64,000 nt of DNA from Bacillota bacterium (GTDB taxonomy: Bacteria; Bacillota; Clostridia; Christensenellales; Aristaeellaceae), in NCBI GenBank assembly GCA_023395615.1, contig JAEWYP010000067.1, positions 1 through 64,000 of the forward strand, given 5' to 3'. The notes below the pieces were generated by a model. It was given only the letters and a program-made list of their open reading frames with translations. It was not told where the DNA came from and ran no database searches. Below, piece after piece: positions 53,784-62,863 of this stretch (position 1 is the stretch's first letter; each line of letters begins with the position of its first letter). A program made the translations under genes and the position numbers.

Positions 53784-54986
53784 CTACGCCATTCCGTAAT
53801 GGGTGCGGATCGTGTGGATGATATAATCGGCTTCCTCCTGCGCAAGCTCGGGGAAAATGGGCAGGCAGATGGACTCCTTACAGGCACGTTCCGCGTTGGG
53901 AAGACTGCCAGGCTGATAACTGAGGGAGCGGAACGCTTTTTGTAGGTGCAGGGGCACGGGGTAAAACTCGCCGATCCCGATGCCTGCTTCGGCAAGCCGG
54001 GCATGCAACGCCGGTTTGTCCGCCGCCATCGTGGCATACTGGTGCCAGCAGGGGGTCAGGTTTGCCGGTTTATGCTGCGGAAGCCGAAGGGGAGTATCCT
54101 TTAATCCTTCCCAGTAACGGAGCGCGTTTTGCGTGCGCATCCGGTTAAACTCGTCCAGATGGTTCAGTTTTACCAGCAACAGCGCCGCCTGTAACGTATC
54201 CAGGCGGGAGTTATCGCCAATCAGATAATTATAATATTTATAGGGATCGTACAGGCTGTCTCCCTGCGGCTGACCGTTCAGATCCAGTTCTTCCTCCGCA
54301 TTACCCAGCAGTTGGGCAGCTTTCTGGCCGTTTTTACCACTGCCGTGGGTTTTATACGCGCGGGCTAAGACTGCGATTTCATCATTATCGGTTACGATCA
54401 TGCCGCCGTCGCCACAACCACCCAAATTCTTCGTCGGATAAAAAGAGAAACACCCTGCATCCCCCAGTGTGCCCGCCTTGCGTGTTTTATATTCCGCGCC
54501 GATGGCTTGGGCGGCATCCTCCACAACGGTCAGGTGATGCCGCTTCGCGATATCGTTGATCGCGTCCATATCAGCGGGCAACCCAAAAATATCCACCGGC
54601 AGAATAGCGCGCGTACGCGGCGTAACGGCAGCCTCCACCAGTGACGGATCGATATTCAGGGTTACGGGATCAATGTCGGTAAACACCGGGATAGCGCCGA
54701 CGGAGGCAATGGCTTCCGCCGTAGCGAAAAACGTGAACGGCGTCGTGATCACCTCGTCGCCGGGTTGAACGCGGCATGCACGAAGGGCTAAACGAAGCGC
54801 ATCGGTGCCGTTGCCGCAGGCGATCGCGTGTTTTACGTGCAGGTACTCCGCCAGCGCCGTTTCCAGCTGCTTTACGGCGAGGCCGTCGATGTAGGAGCAA
54901 CCGCCGAGGCAGGCGCAGGCCTGTTTTTCCATTTCCGGACGAAGCAACTGGTATTGGCGATCCAGGGCAAAGAAAGGAACTTTCAT
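53784..54986 (-). CDS. DegT/DnrJ/EryC1/StrS-family aminotransferase
   Basis: A 400-residue PLP enzyme starting MKVPFFALDRQYQLLRPEME. The Schiff-base Lys is in CFSFYPTKNLGGCGDGGMI, and GNGTDALRLALRA and EVITTPFTFFATAEAI are typical of the family. Members aminate keto-sugars for surface polysaccharides. It has its own promoter and no sugar genes next to it, so the product is unknown. The ATG at 54986 follows AAGAAGG; the extension above it is not conserved in style. Confidence 0.9.
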   Translation of the reverse strand: MKVPFFALDRQYQLLRPEMEKQACACLGGCSYIDGLAVKQLETALAEYLHVKHAIACGNGTDALRLALRACRVQPGDEVITTPFTFFATAEAIASVGAIPVFTDIDPVTLNIDPSLVEAAVTPRTRAILPVDIFGLPADMDAINDIAKRHHLTVVEDAAQAIGAEYKTRKAGTLGDAGCFSFYPTKNLGGCGDGGMIVTDNDEIAVLARAYKTHGSGKNGQKAAQLLGNAEEELDLNGQPQGDSLYDPYKYYNYLIGDNSRLDTLQAALLLVKLNHLDEFNRMRTQNALRYWEGLKDTPLRLPQHKPANLTPCWHQYATMAADKPALHARLAEAGIGIGEFYPVPLHLQKAFRSLSYQPGSLPNAERACKESICLPIFPELAQEEADYIIHTIRTHYGMA

Positions 54987-55017
54987 CCAACAACCTTCTT
55001 TGTATAAACTCCCGATG

Positions 55018-55046
55018 ATGATAGCATAGGCGGCGTACACTGTCAA
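55018..55046 (-). promoter_or_regulatory. Promoter of the aminotransferase gene
   Basis: On the minus strand, TTGACA (55041-55046), 17 bases, and TATCAT (55018-55023). Confidence 0.75.
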
Positions 55047-55163
55047 ACCTCGAAGCGGAAGGAACGGCAAACGATATGGCGAATACAACCAGTAGGCGGC
55101 CCGGCTGAGAACATGGGGGGACCTGCCGGATTAACCTGCTTGCGGAAAGGGGAGAAGCAAATA

Positions 55164-55910
55164 ATGAAACTGGTACTCCTTCGACATGGGGAAAGCGAAT
55201 GGAACCTGAGCAACCGCTTTACCGGATGGACGGACGTAGACCTTTCCAAAACCGGGAAACAAGAGGCAAAACAGGCCGGACGGCTGATGAAGAAGGCCGG
55301 GCTGGATTTTGACGTGTGCTTCACTTCCTACCTAAAACGCGCAATCCATACCCTGAATCTGGCGCTGTCACAAATGGATCGGGACTGGCTGCCGGTGGAG
55401 AAGAGCTGGAAACTGAACGAACGGCACTACGGCGCGCTGCAGGGGTTAAACAAGGCGGAAACCGCCGAGCGCTACGGGGAAGAACAGGTACATCTCTGGC
55501 GACGTTCCTACGATGTTCGCCCGCCGGAACTGGCGGTAGAGGATGAACGAAATCCTGCCCTCCAGCCTGCATACCGTGAGGTGCCGCCGGAAGAACTGCC
55601 ACGGGCGGAAAGCCTGAAAGATACGATAGAACGCGCGGTTCCCTATTATCAACAGAACATATGGCCCAGGATGCAGAATGGGGAACGCGTGCTGATTGCG
55701 GCGCATGGCAACTCCCTGCGCGCGCTGATGATGGCGCTGGAAGGCATGAGCCCGGAGGAGATCAGCCGTGTGGATTTACCGACCGGTATCCCGCTGGTGT
55801 ATGAACTGGACGAGAGCGGTAAAGTGATCCGGAAAACCTTTCTGGGGGGCCCTGAAGCGGTTGCGAAAAAGATGAAAAAGGTTGCCGATCAGGGCAAAGC
55901 CGTGAAATAA
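55164..55910 (+). CDS. gpmA: 2,3-bisphosphoglycerate-dependent phosphoglycerate mutase
   Basis: A 248-residue protein starting MKLVLLRHGESEWNLSNRFT. The catalytic RHGESEWN contains the phospho-His, and FTSYLKRAIHTL and the second His in AAHGNSLRALM complete the site. It interconverts 3- and 2-phosphoglycerate in glycolysis. The length is typical of dPGM. The ATG at 55164 follows AAAGGGGAGAAGC. Confidence 0.95.
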   Translation: MKLVLLRHGESEWNLSNRFTGWTDVDLSKTGKQEAKQAGRLMKKAGLDFDVCFTSYLKRAIHTLNLALSQMDRDWLPVEKSWKLNERHYGALQGLNKAETAERYGEEQVHLWRRSYDVRPPELAVEDERNPALQPAYREVPPEELPRAESLKDTIERAVPYYQQNIWPRMQNGERVLIAAHGNSLRALMMALEGMSPEEISRVDLPTGIPLVYELDESGKVIRKTFLGGPEAVAKKMKKVADQGKAVK

Positions 55911-55926
55911 CGCACTCCAAACGATG

Positions 55927-55963
55927 CCGCACGTCCTGTGCAAACTTTTTTCAGGGCGTGCGG
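55927..55963 (+). terminator. Terminator of gpmA
   Basis: CCGCACGTCCTG and CAGGGCGTGCGG pair with one mismatch around a 13-base loop, followed by TAAAACA. The remaining gap up to 56160 contains a small hairpin, CGACATTCTGAAAATGTCG (56030-56048), and no gene. Confidence 0.55.
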
Positions 55964-56160
55964 TAAAACAATACCCTTTTCATATCGACGTTCGGAGCGA
56001 CGAAAGAGCTAATAACATACAGAGTTTTCGACATTCTGAAAATGTCGGATGAGTGAGCCGGCCTGCATTGAAGTGGAACGCTTGGAACCCGTATAAAAAG
56101 GGAGCCGCCGCCATCCTTGCGGACAGCAGCGGCTCAGGAGGAGGGTCCCGCGGCGATGGT

Positions 56161-56655
56161 TTACCACAGCTGGCTCTGCAGCGAACCGTTGTAATAAGGT
56201 GCGCGAATCAGCATGTTTTTATAATCGATCTGGATCAGGTATTTATACTGGTACTCAACCCGGCCGTCCAGCAGGCGATTGCGGACCGAACGGAAAGAAT
56301 AACAATCACTGGCCGTCAGCTTAGGTACGACTTCTTCCATAAGCATCAGCAACGTTTCCTGCCGGTCGATTGTCAGGTTGGGATATCCGTGATCGGTTAC
56401 GCAGAATTTCGTTTCATGCCCGAAAGGAAAGAGGAACCGGATGGTGAAGCCCGTCTTGTCGATCGTCAGGCTTTCGATGGAGTATTTCTGCGCCTGACGC
56501 AGCATGGGGCGCATGGCTTCAAACAGAGGAGAAGCATACAGCTTTTTCACTTTCAACCGCTGCATACGGGCGCGGCGGCGATCTGCGAACATCAGATAAA
56601 CAACGACGATCATCCCGATGAAAGCTATCAGTAAATACGGCATCGACCTGTCCAT
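56161..56655 (-). CDS. Unknown single-helix membrane protein
   Basis: A 164-residue protein starting MDRSMPYLLIAFIGMIVVVY, from an ATG at 56655 preceded by AAAGAGGCGAG. One membrane helix (about residues 5-24) is followed by a basic stretch RRRARMQRLKVKK and a soluble mixed domain ending YYNGSLQSQLW. The topology, with positive charge after the helix, places the domain in the cytoplasm. I do not recognise it. It is transcribed alone, from a promoter at 56727-56755. Confidence 0.72.
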   Translation of the reverse strand: MDRSMPYLLIAFIGMIVVVYLMFADRRRARMQRLKVKKLYASPLFEAMRPMLRQAQKYSIESLTIDKTGFTIRFLFPFGHETKFCVTDHGYPNLTIDRQETLLMLMEEVVPKLTASDCYSFRSVRNRLLDGRVEYQYKYLIQIDYKNMLIRAPYYNGSLQSQLW

Positions 56656-56726
56656 AGGACTCGCCTCTTTCATGCGGAATATTGAACGGATGAGGGAGAA
56701 AAACCGAACGATTCTTAAACACATGT

Positions 56727-56755
56727 ATTGTAACATATGTTTCTCTGATGTACAA
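56727..56755 (-). promoter_or_regulatory. Promoter of the unknown membrane protein
   Basis: On the minus strand, TTGTAC (56750-56755), 17 bases, and TACAAT (56727-56732). Confidence 0.55.
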
Positions 56756-56903
56756 GTGATTATGTGGAAAAAATATGGGGAAATGGAGGGAATATGCTTA
56801 CAATATGGTTACAAAAGTTAATAAACAGTTACAATGTGGAATATTTGAACATGAATTCGAAAAAAAGTTAGTTATCCACAGAATTTCGAGGAAATGTGGA
56901 AAA
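56728..56903. other. AT-rich intergenic stretch with DnaA-box-like motifs
   Basis: TTATCCACA (56872-56880) is a perfect DnaA box. TGTGGAAAA occurs at 56763-56771 and 56895-56903, and TGTGGAATA at 56835-56843, each one or two bases from the reverse box. TTACAA occurs three times (56798, 56809 and 56829) and inverted at 56728. The surrounding 500 bases are much more A+T-rich than the window. The rest, 56904-57198, holds no gene that I can see beyond a 13-base palindrome ATTCTGACAGAAT at 57133-57145. Confidence 0.55.
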
Positions 56904-57198
56904 CGAAATTGAAAACGCGGGAAGGCTTATAAAATGAGAAATTCGGCTACGATGCATTTTACCGGTAAGTGGGAAAGCGAACAATAAACGATTGGAATCA
57001 CCTGCTGATCTGTCACGAAAAGAAAAAAACCCGAAGATTCAAGGAAATCAGAGCATTACGGAGGAAATTAGACTGATATGCAAGTACTGGCGGCGCTACA
57101 AATAGTCGATATTCATGACATGTACCTCTTGTATTCTGACAGAATGCACGCGATAGCAGAGATCCATCATGAGTGATGGAAGTAGGGGGGCTGTTCAT

Positions 57199-57687
57199 AT
57201 GGAATCTTATTCCGTTTTCCCATTGGGGGAGAACGATGTTTTGCGAGAACAGGTGAACGTACAGCTACAGGAGGAATGGGGAAACCTCTCGGTGGCTGTC
57301 CATGGAGAGCTTTTTGACTTGGCGGGATGCGATGGTTTCGTATGCCTGGCCGGACAGACGGCGCTTGGCGCGGTCCATTACCGCAGGGATGGAGAAACGT
57401 ACGAAGTGCTGTCGCTGTATGTGCTGCGGGAACACGAGGGGATCGGACAGGCGCTGATGCGGCGGGCGATTGATAATGCGCGCCGAAACGGCGCGGAACG
57501 GCTTTACCTGTATACAACCAACGATAACACGCGTGCCATTCGGTTTTATCAGCAGATGGGAATGAACCTTGAGGCATTTAATCTGAATGCGGTTGAACGC
57601 TCGCGAAAGCTGAAACCCTGTATTCCTCTGAATGGCTGTGATGGAATCCCGATCCGTCATGAACTGCGATTTGGCATGGAGCTCTAA
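57199..57687 (+). CDS. GNAT-family N-acetyltransferase
   Basis: A 162-residue protein starting MESYSVFPLGENDVLREQVN. The acetyl-CoA binding region is YVLREHEGIGQALMRRAIDN (about residues 73-92), and TTNDNTRAIRFYQQMGMN is the typical late motif. The substrate cannot be predicted. The ATG at 57199 has a G-rich RBS (AGGGGGG) 8 bases before it. Confidence 0.87.
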   Translation: MESYSVFPLGENDVLREQVNVQLQEEWGNLSVAVHGELFDLAGCDGFVCLAGQTALGAVHYRRDGETYEVLSLYVLREHEGIGQALMRRAIDNARRNGAERLYLYTTNDNTRAIRFYQQMGMNLEAFNLNAVERSRKLKPCIPLNGCDGIPIRHELRFGMEL

Positions 57688-57749
57688 GCGAAAAACAAGC
57701 GAAGCCGCGCATGTTCCCAGCCGGAGAATCAACCAAACTGGGAAACAGA

Positions 57750-57802
57750 AAAACCGACCGGGCGCTCTTCTCCTGATTGGAAAGGAACGCCGGTCGGTTT
57801 TA
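57750..57802. terminator. Terminator between convergent GNAT and SCP2-like genes
   Basis: AAAACCGACCGG and CCGGTCGGTTTT pair perfectly, extended by GCG/CGC, across a central loop of about 20 bases. It serves both strands. Confidence 0.85.
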
Positions 57803-57838
57803 TGGCTTGTCGGATGAGGTAAAACAGGCAGCAGGGTG

Positions 57839-58207
57839 TTACAGAAATTCGGCCAGTTTCATCAGGGCGGGCATGCTGCCCCGAACCTTGATCCTGTTCA
57901 ACATCAGCGCGACGGTCGCGCTCTGCTTGCGCTGAAAAACAGCCAACAGGTTTGTTTCTTTGCCGCTTACTGTCACATCGACCGGGGAAAGGGGAGAAAG
58001 CTCGGAGAAAGAACCGTCCTGCAGGGCAAACGTGCAGGTATACCCTGTATCGACTGTCGTAAGCCGATAGGCGTAGGTGATGCCTCGCAGCGAATCTTCG
58101 TTGCGGCGCAATACGCCATATAACGCGGGGATCAGCTGTGACAGGGTGTCGGTCTGCTCCGCAAGTATATACATGGACTGAATATCGCGACGGAATGCTT
58201 CAGTCAT
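57839..58207 (-). CDS. SCP2 sterol-carrier-like protein
   Basis: A 122-residue protein. The C-terminal half (DVTVSGKETNLLAVFQRKQS, then VRGSMPALMKLAEF) fits the SCP-2 fold, which binds lipids or acyl chains. The N-terminal 60 residues are less clear. It ends 12 bases after asnS in the same operon. The function is unknown; similarity to SCP2 is my reading of the pattern. Confidence 0.62.
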   Translation of the reverse strand: MTEAFRRDIQSMYILAEQTDTLSQLIPALYGVLRRNEDSLRGITYAYRLTTVDTGYTCTFALQDGSFSELSPLSPVDVTVSGKETNLLAVFQRKQSATVALMLNRIKVRGSMPALMKLAEFL

Positions 58208-58219
58208 CAGCCTATCTCC

Positions 58220-59614
58220 TTAAAATTCGGCGCTGCCGGTAGTGCGGGGGAAGGGGAGCACATCGCGGATGTTGGTGATGCCGGTTAAGTACATTACCAG
58301 ACGTTCAAAGCCCAATCCAAACCCGGCATGCGGCGTGGTGCCGAAACGGCGGGTATCCAGATACCAGGAATACTGATCCTCATTCATGCCCAGCTCGTGA
58401 ATACGGCTGGTCAGAACATCCAGGCGTTCTTCGCGCTGGCTGCCGCCGATCAGTTCGCCGATGCCCGGCACCAGCATATCCACAGCCGCGACAGTCTTGC
58501 GGTCGTCGTTCATGCGCATATAGAACGCTTTGATTTCCTTGGGATAGTTGTAAACGAACACGGGCTTTCCGAAGTGCTTTTCGGTCAGGTAACGCTCGTG
58601 CTCGGTCTGAAGGTCAATCCCCCAGGAAACGGGATATTCGAAGGTCTGGCCGCTCTTTAGCAGGATGTCGACAGCTTCGGTATACGTGCAGCGCGCGAAG
58701 TCGCTTCCGGCAACGGCACTCAGCTTCTCAATCAGACCTTTTTCCACAAAGCTGTCCAGAAAAGCCATTTCCGCCGGAGCGGCTGCCATCACGTGGGAGA
58801 TGACGTATTTTAGCATTTCTTCAGCCAGCGCCATATCGTCCCCCAGATCGGCGAAGGCGATTTCCGGCTCGATCATCCAAAACTCGGCAGCATGGCGCGG
58901 CGTGTAGCTTTTTTCGGCGCGGAAGGTGGGGCCGAAGGTATAAACGTTGCGAAAAGCCATGCAGAACGTTTCCACGTTCAGCTGGCCGCTCACGGTCAGA
59001 CTGGCCTGTTTGCCGAAGAAATCCTGCGTATAATCCACCGCGCCGCTTTCCATGCGCGGAGGCTGGTTAATGTCCAGCGTGGTCACCTGAAACATTTCGC
59101 CCGCGCCTTCACAGTCGCTTGTGGTGATCAGCGGGGTGTGGACGTACACAAAGCCGCGTTCCGCAAAGAAAGCGTGGATATACTGCGCGGCCAGCGAACG
59201 GATGCGGAAAACCGCATAGAACGTGTTGGTGCGGGGGCGCAGGTGGGCGATGGTGCGCAGATACTCGAAACTGTGGCGCTTTTTTTGCAGGGGATAGCTG
59301 GGGTCGCACGCACCGACCAGCTCCACCTTTTTCGCTTTTAGCTCGAAGGGCTGTTTCATATCTGGGGTCAGCACCAGTTCGCCCGTGGCGCGTACGGCGC
59401 TGCCCAGCGTGATTTTTAGCGTGTCGGCGAAGTTTTCCGTCGCACCGTCTTCCAGCACGACCTGCAGGTTCCTGAAGTGCGTTCCGTCGTTCAACTCGAT
59501 AAAACCGAATGCTTTGCTGTCGCGCACGGTGCGCACCCAACCGGATACGGTGCATTCGGAGAGATTGGTATCGGGCTGCTGGCGGAACAGGGATTCAACG
59601 GTATAGGTTGCCAT
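58220..59614 (-). CDS. asnS: Asparaginyl-tRNA synthetase
   Basis: A 464-residue class II synthetase starting MATYTVESLFRQQPDTNLSE. An N-terminal OB-fold (TVSGWVRTVRDSKAFGFIEL) precedes the catalytic domain with motif 2 FRAEKSYTPRHAAEFWMIEP and motif 3 GFGLGFERLVMYLTG. The ATG at 59614 follows AGGAGG with a 9-base gap; an upstream ATG lies in the glucokinase gene. It charges tRNA-Asn directly. Confidence 0.96.
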   Translation of the reverse strand: MATYTVESLFRQQPDTNLSECTVSGWVRTVRDSKAFGFIELNDGTHFRNLQVVLEDGATENFADTLKITLGSAVRATGELVLTPDMKQPFELKAKKVELVGACDPSYPLQKKRHSFEYLRTIAHLRPRTNTFYAVFRIRSLAAQYIHAFFAERGFVYVHTPLITTSDCEGAGEMFQVTTLDINQPPRMESGAVDYTQDFFGKQASLTVSGQLNVETFCMAFRNVYTFGPTFRAEKSYTPRHAAEFWMIEPEIAFADLGDDMALAEEMLKYVISHVMAAAPAEMAFLDSFVEKGLIEKLSAVAGSDFARCTYTEAVDILLKSGQTFEYPVSWGIDLQTEHERYLTEKHFGKPVFVYNYPKEIKAFYMRMNDDRKTVAAVDMLVPGIGELIGGSQREERLDVLTSRIHELGMNEDQYSWYLDTRRFGTTPHAGFGLGFERLVMYLTGITNIRDVLPFPRTTGSAEF

Positions 59615-59618
59615 GGGT

Positions 59619-60581
59619 TCAGGCCTCCTCGACGAATTGTTTGCCAAGCATCGCGGCGCCGATCATGCCGGCATCCGCACCCAGACGGGCGATTTCCACC
59701 CGGGAATAGGGCAGATCTTTAAAGAGTATATAACGTTTCAGGCGCGCGCGCACCGCATCCAGCAGGAAATTGCCGGCCTTGCTCACACCGCCGCCCAGAA
59801 TGATCACTTCCGGGTCCAAAAATGCGATAATGCTGTCCAGTGCCATGCAAAGATAGTTAACATAGCGGCGGAAGACTTTCATGGCGACGTCATCGCCTTC
59901 TTTGGCGCAGTCAAATACCATTTTTGCGGTCATTCCGTCCACATTCCCACCACAGGCGTTGTACAGGCTGCTTTCGGGGTGTTGCAGAGCAGCCTGCTTC
60001 CCCATGCGGATCACCGCTGTCGCGCTGCAGTAGCGCTCCAGACAACCGTCGTTGCCGCAATTGCAGGGATCGCCCTCTATGTCCATTGGCATATGGCCGA
60101 TTTCGCTGCCGACGCCGTGAAAGCCGCTCCAGGGTCTGCCACCGATCACGATGCCGCCGCCGACGCCTGTGCCCAGCGTGATAAATACGCTGGAATGGCT
60201 GCCGGAAGCCAGACCGTAAACGCTTTCCGCAAAACCGGCCACGGTCGCGTCGTTGTCGATGTAAATGGGTTTGTTAATATACTTTTGCAGTTCCACACGA
60301 AGCGGTTCGTTGTGCCAGCTAAGATTGGCACAAAATACCACCACGCCGGTTTTCTGATTTGCTACGCCGGGCACGCCGACCCCGACGGATACCACATCGG
60401 CGACGGTGAAGCCGCCCTTTTCCAGCACGCTCAGCGCGCAGGCACCCATATCCCTGACAATTTCGGCAAACGGCCGGCCTGCCAGTGTGGGTGTTTCTCC
60501 CTGCGCAAGCAGCGTCCCTTTTTCATCAACGACGCCGACTTTAATCCCCGTGCCCCCGACGTCAATCCCCAAATATACCAT
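59619..60581 (-). CDS. ROK-family glucokinase
   Basis: A 320-residue protein starting MVYLGIDVGGTGIKVGVVDE. The ATP-binding loops DVGGTGIKVG and ITLGTGVGGGIVIGG are intact. The zinc motif CNCGNDGCLE (about residues 155-164) marks ROK kinases. There is no N-terminal DNA-binding domain, so it is an enzyme and not a ROK repressor. It phosphorylates glucose to glucose-6-phosphate. It ends 4 bases before asnS, and 56 bases separate it from hprK. Confidence 0.93.
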   Translation of the reverse strand: MVYLGIDVGGTGIKVGVVDEKGTLLAQGETPTLAGRPFAEIVRDMGACALSVLEKGGFTVADVVSVGVGVPGVANQKTGVVVFCANLSWHNEPLRVELQKYINKPIYIDNDATVAGFAESVYGLASGSHSSVFITLGTGVGGGIVIGGRPWSGFHGVGSEIGHMPMDIEGDPCNCGNDGCLERYCSATAVIRMGKQAALQHPESSLYNACGGNVDGMTAKMVFDCAKEGDDVAMKVFRRYVNYLCMALDSIIAFLDPEVIILGGGVSKAGNFLLDAVRARLKRYILFKDLPYSRVEIARLGADAGMIGAAMLGKQFVEEA

Positions 60582-60637
60582 CTATATACCCCCTGTGATT
60601 ACGCTGGGCGGGTTCAATCGCTCCGGCGTGGATTCCG

Positions 60638-61567
60638 TTATTCGTCTTTATCCTTGTTTTGCGCGATCATTTCATTCAAGCGGCGGTCCAACTCATGCGC
60701 GGCGCTGTAACCCAGCCTGCGAAGGCTGAGGTTGCGGGCTGCGACTTCAATAATGATGGCGAGGTTGCGGCCCGGACGAACCGGCATGACCTGATAGGGC
60801 ACTTTTACGCCGAGAATGGTGACCGTTTCCTCGGTGAGCCCTAACCGGTCGTATTCCTTGCTCTGATCCCATTTTTCCATGTGGATCACCATATCGATGG
60901 ACTTGGACATGATGACCGAGCCGACGCCGTACATGGCGCGGATGTCAATGATGCCGATGCCGCGAATCTCCATAAAGTGTCGCACCATTTCCGGCGCTTC
61001 GCCAATCAGGCGGTCATCCGCCACGCGGCAGATATCCACCACGTCGTCGGCGGCCAGCTGATGCCCGCGTTTGATCAGTTCCAGCGCAGCCTCGCTTTTT
61101 CCCACACCGCTTTCGCCGGTCAGCAGTACGCCGACGCCGTACACATCCACCAGCACCCCGTGACGCGTTACGTGCGGCGCGAGAGAACGGTTGAGGTACA
61201 TGATGGCCTGCAAGGAGAACTTGGTGGTTTTTGCGTTGCTCTGGAACACGGGGATATCATGCTGCCGGGCAAGTTCCAGCAGTTCCTTGGGCGGGATCAT
61301 CCCCCAGCATACGATGATGCAGGGGAGTTTATAATTCATATAAACTTCCAGTACACTGCGGCGCTTGTCCGGCTCCAGCGATTCCAGATAGGTCATTTCC
61401 ACCTTGCCGATGACTTGAGGGCGCTCATAGGCGAAATACTCGTAAAAACCGCAGAACTGCATCCCCGGACGGTTCAGGTCCGTGGAGGTGATATCCATTT
61501 CGTCTTTACTGGAGGGGTTCAATACCTCAAGCTCCAGCGTTTTAGTAAAGTCCTCGACTTTAATCAC
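60638..61567 (-). CDS. hprK: HPr kinase/phosphorylase
   Basis: A 309-residue protein starting MIKVEDFTKTLELEVLNPSS. The Walker A motif GESGVGKS is at about residues 152-159. The K3-loop MEIRGIGIIDIRAMYG (near 200) and MPVRPGRNLAIIIEVAARN near 268 are hallmarks. It phosphorylates HPr at Ser46 when energy is high, switching on catabolite repression through CcpA. The start overlaps the HAD stop by ATGA (61564-61567), so translation is coupled. Confidence 0.96.
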   Translation of the reverse strand: MIKVEDFTKTLELEVLNPSSKDEMDITSTDLNRPGMQFCGFYEYFAYERPQVIGKVEMTYLESLEPDKRRSVLEVYMNYKLPCIIVCWGMIPPKELLELARQHDIPVFQSNAKTTKFSLQAIMYLNRSLAPHVTRHGVLVDVYGVGVLLTGESGVGKSEAALELIKRGHQLAADDVVDICRVADDRLIGEAPEMVRHFMEIRGIGIIDIRAMYGVGSVIMSKSIDMVIHMEKWDQSKEYDRLGLTEETVTILGVKVPYQVMPVRPGRNLAIIIEVAARNLSLRRLGYSAAHELDRRLNEMIAQNKDKDE

Positions 61568-62382
61568 TGAGAATCACTCCCTTGTGATACATTATCCAAG
61601 ACATGCGTTTCGATAAACCGGGCGACTCCGTCTTCCGCGTTGGTGCCGCATACATGGCGTGCCGCGGATTTCACTTCGTCGCGCGCGTTTCCCATGGCCA
61701 CGCTGTGTACCGCGTATTCCAACATGGGCAGGTCGTTCAGGCTGTCCCCGAAAACCATGGTGTGTTCTGGTGACAGATTCAACTTCTGCGCAAGCCTGCG
61801 CAGCGCCGCTCCCTTGCTGACATGAGGAGGCTCCGCCTCTAAAAAGTACGGTTTGCTTACGGTGAAAGCAACGTTGGGAAATTCTTTCTGGATCAGTGGA
61901 TACAACCTGGCAACCTCGTCGGGAGTCTGTACGCTCAGAATCTTCGGAGTCGGAAAGGTGACGAACGCTTCCAGATCGCCCACGGCATGCCCGAACATTC
62001 CGGAAGAGCGGCGGTAGTTCGCGCTGGCTTCACACTCTTCTTCAAAATAGAAGGACTCGTCCCGGTAGCACTGCGTGTAAAAACTCTGTGCTTTCAGATA
62101 CCGGATGATGTCGCGAGCCTGCTGCGGCGAAAAGGTGACGGATTCCAGCACCGTGTGATCCGGGCCTACCAGCTCCGCGCCGTTGCTGGCGATGTAGGGG
62201 AGGCCGGTGTTTAACTGCTTCACATACGGAAGCATGCTGAACGCCGCACGCCCGCTGGCGGGAATGACACGGATTCCCCTTGCCTGCGCGCGGGCAAGCA
62301 CATCCAGCGTATAGGGAGAAATTCGGGCTTCGGTATTCAGCAATGTATCGTCCAGATCGGTTACGATCGCGTCAATCTGCAA
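61564..62382 (-). CDS. Cof-type HAD phosphatase
   Basis: A 272-residue protein from a TTG start at 62382, beginning (M)QIDAIVTDLDDTLLN after AAGGAGTTATCAAA. The HAD nucleophile motif DLDDT lies near residues 8-12, and the second motif GDSLNDLPMLEYA near 215. Cof proteins remove phosphate from sugars or cofactors. The frame reads upstream into tadA, but no RBS is found there. It overlaps hprK by four bases. Confidence 0.86.
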   Translation of the reverse strand: MQIDAIVTDLDDTLLNTEARISPYTLDVLARAQARGIRVIPASGRAAFSMLPYVKQLNTGLPYIASNGAELVGPDHTVLESVTFSPQQARDIIRYLKAQSFYTQCYRDESFYFEEECEASANYRRSSGMFGHAVGDLEAFVTFPTPKILSVQTPDEVARLYPLIQKEFPNVAFTVSKPYFLEAEPPHVSKGAALRRLAQKLNLSPEHTMVFGDSLNDLPMLEYAVHSVAMGNARDEVKSAARHVCGTNAEDGVARFIETHVLDNVSQGSDSQ

Positions 62383-62404
62383 TTTGATAACTCCTTTAGA
62401 TCGA

Positions 62405-62863
62405 TCAGTCATCCTGCCTTCGACGGGCAAAAAACGTGTTGAGCAGCGCCTGAGATTCCTCTGCAAGCAGCCCGCCCGTACTGGAAAACCGCCAGTAGAA
62501 GGATGGATCGCGGGTGAGAGCGTAAACGCTGCCGCAGCATCCCTGCCGTTCGTCCGAAGCGCCAAAAATACAGGCGCCCAGCTTGGCCATTACCATCGCG
62601 CCCGCGCACATGGGGCAGGGTTCCAGCGTGGTATACAGCGTGCACTGCGACAATCTGCGATCCTTCAGCTTCTCCGCGCCTGCTCTTAGTGCCAGAATCT
62701 CCGCGTGCGCTGTGGGATCGTGGAGTTGTTCCCGGCGATTATGGGCGCTGGCAATCGCTTCGCCGTTCATCACAAGGACAGCGCCAACGGGAATTTCTCC
62801 CTCCTGCGCGGCCTGCTGCGCTTCGGCAAGCGCCATTCGCATGAAGCGTTCGTGGTCGCTCAT
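62405..62863 (-). CDS. tadA: tRNA-specific adenosine deaminase TadA
   Basis: A 152-residue protein. Zinc ligands are His53 with catalytic Glu55 (TAHAEILALR) and Cys83 and Cys86 (EPCPMCAGAM). It deaminates A34 of tRNA-Arg(ACG) to inosine. The start overlaps the upstream dehydratase stop by ATGA at 62860-62863. The length is standard. Confidence 0.95.
   Translation of the reverse strand: MSDHERFMRMALAEAQQAAQEGEIPVGAVLVMNGEAIASAHNRREQLHDPTAHAEILALRAGAEKLKDRRLSQCTLYTTLEPCPMCAGAMVMAKLGACIFGASDERQGCCGSVYALTRDPSFYWRFSSTGGLLAEESQALLNTFFARRRQDD

Noticed and set aside
56728..56903. Chromosomal replication origin
   Set aside because: DnaA-box-like motifs exist, but no dnaA, dnaN, recF, rpmH or gyrase gene is nearby and gene directions do not diverge from this point.
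59613..60710. 365-residue open frame antisense to the glucokinase gene
   Set aside because: The sense strand encodes a complete ROK kinase; the antisense frame is compositionally a shadow.
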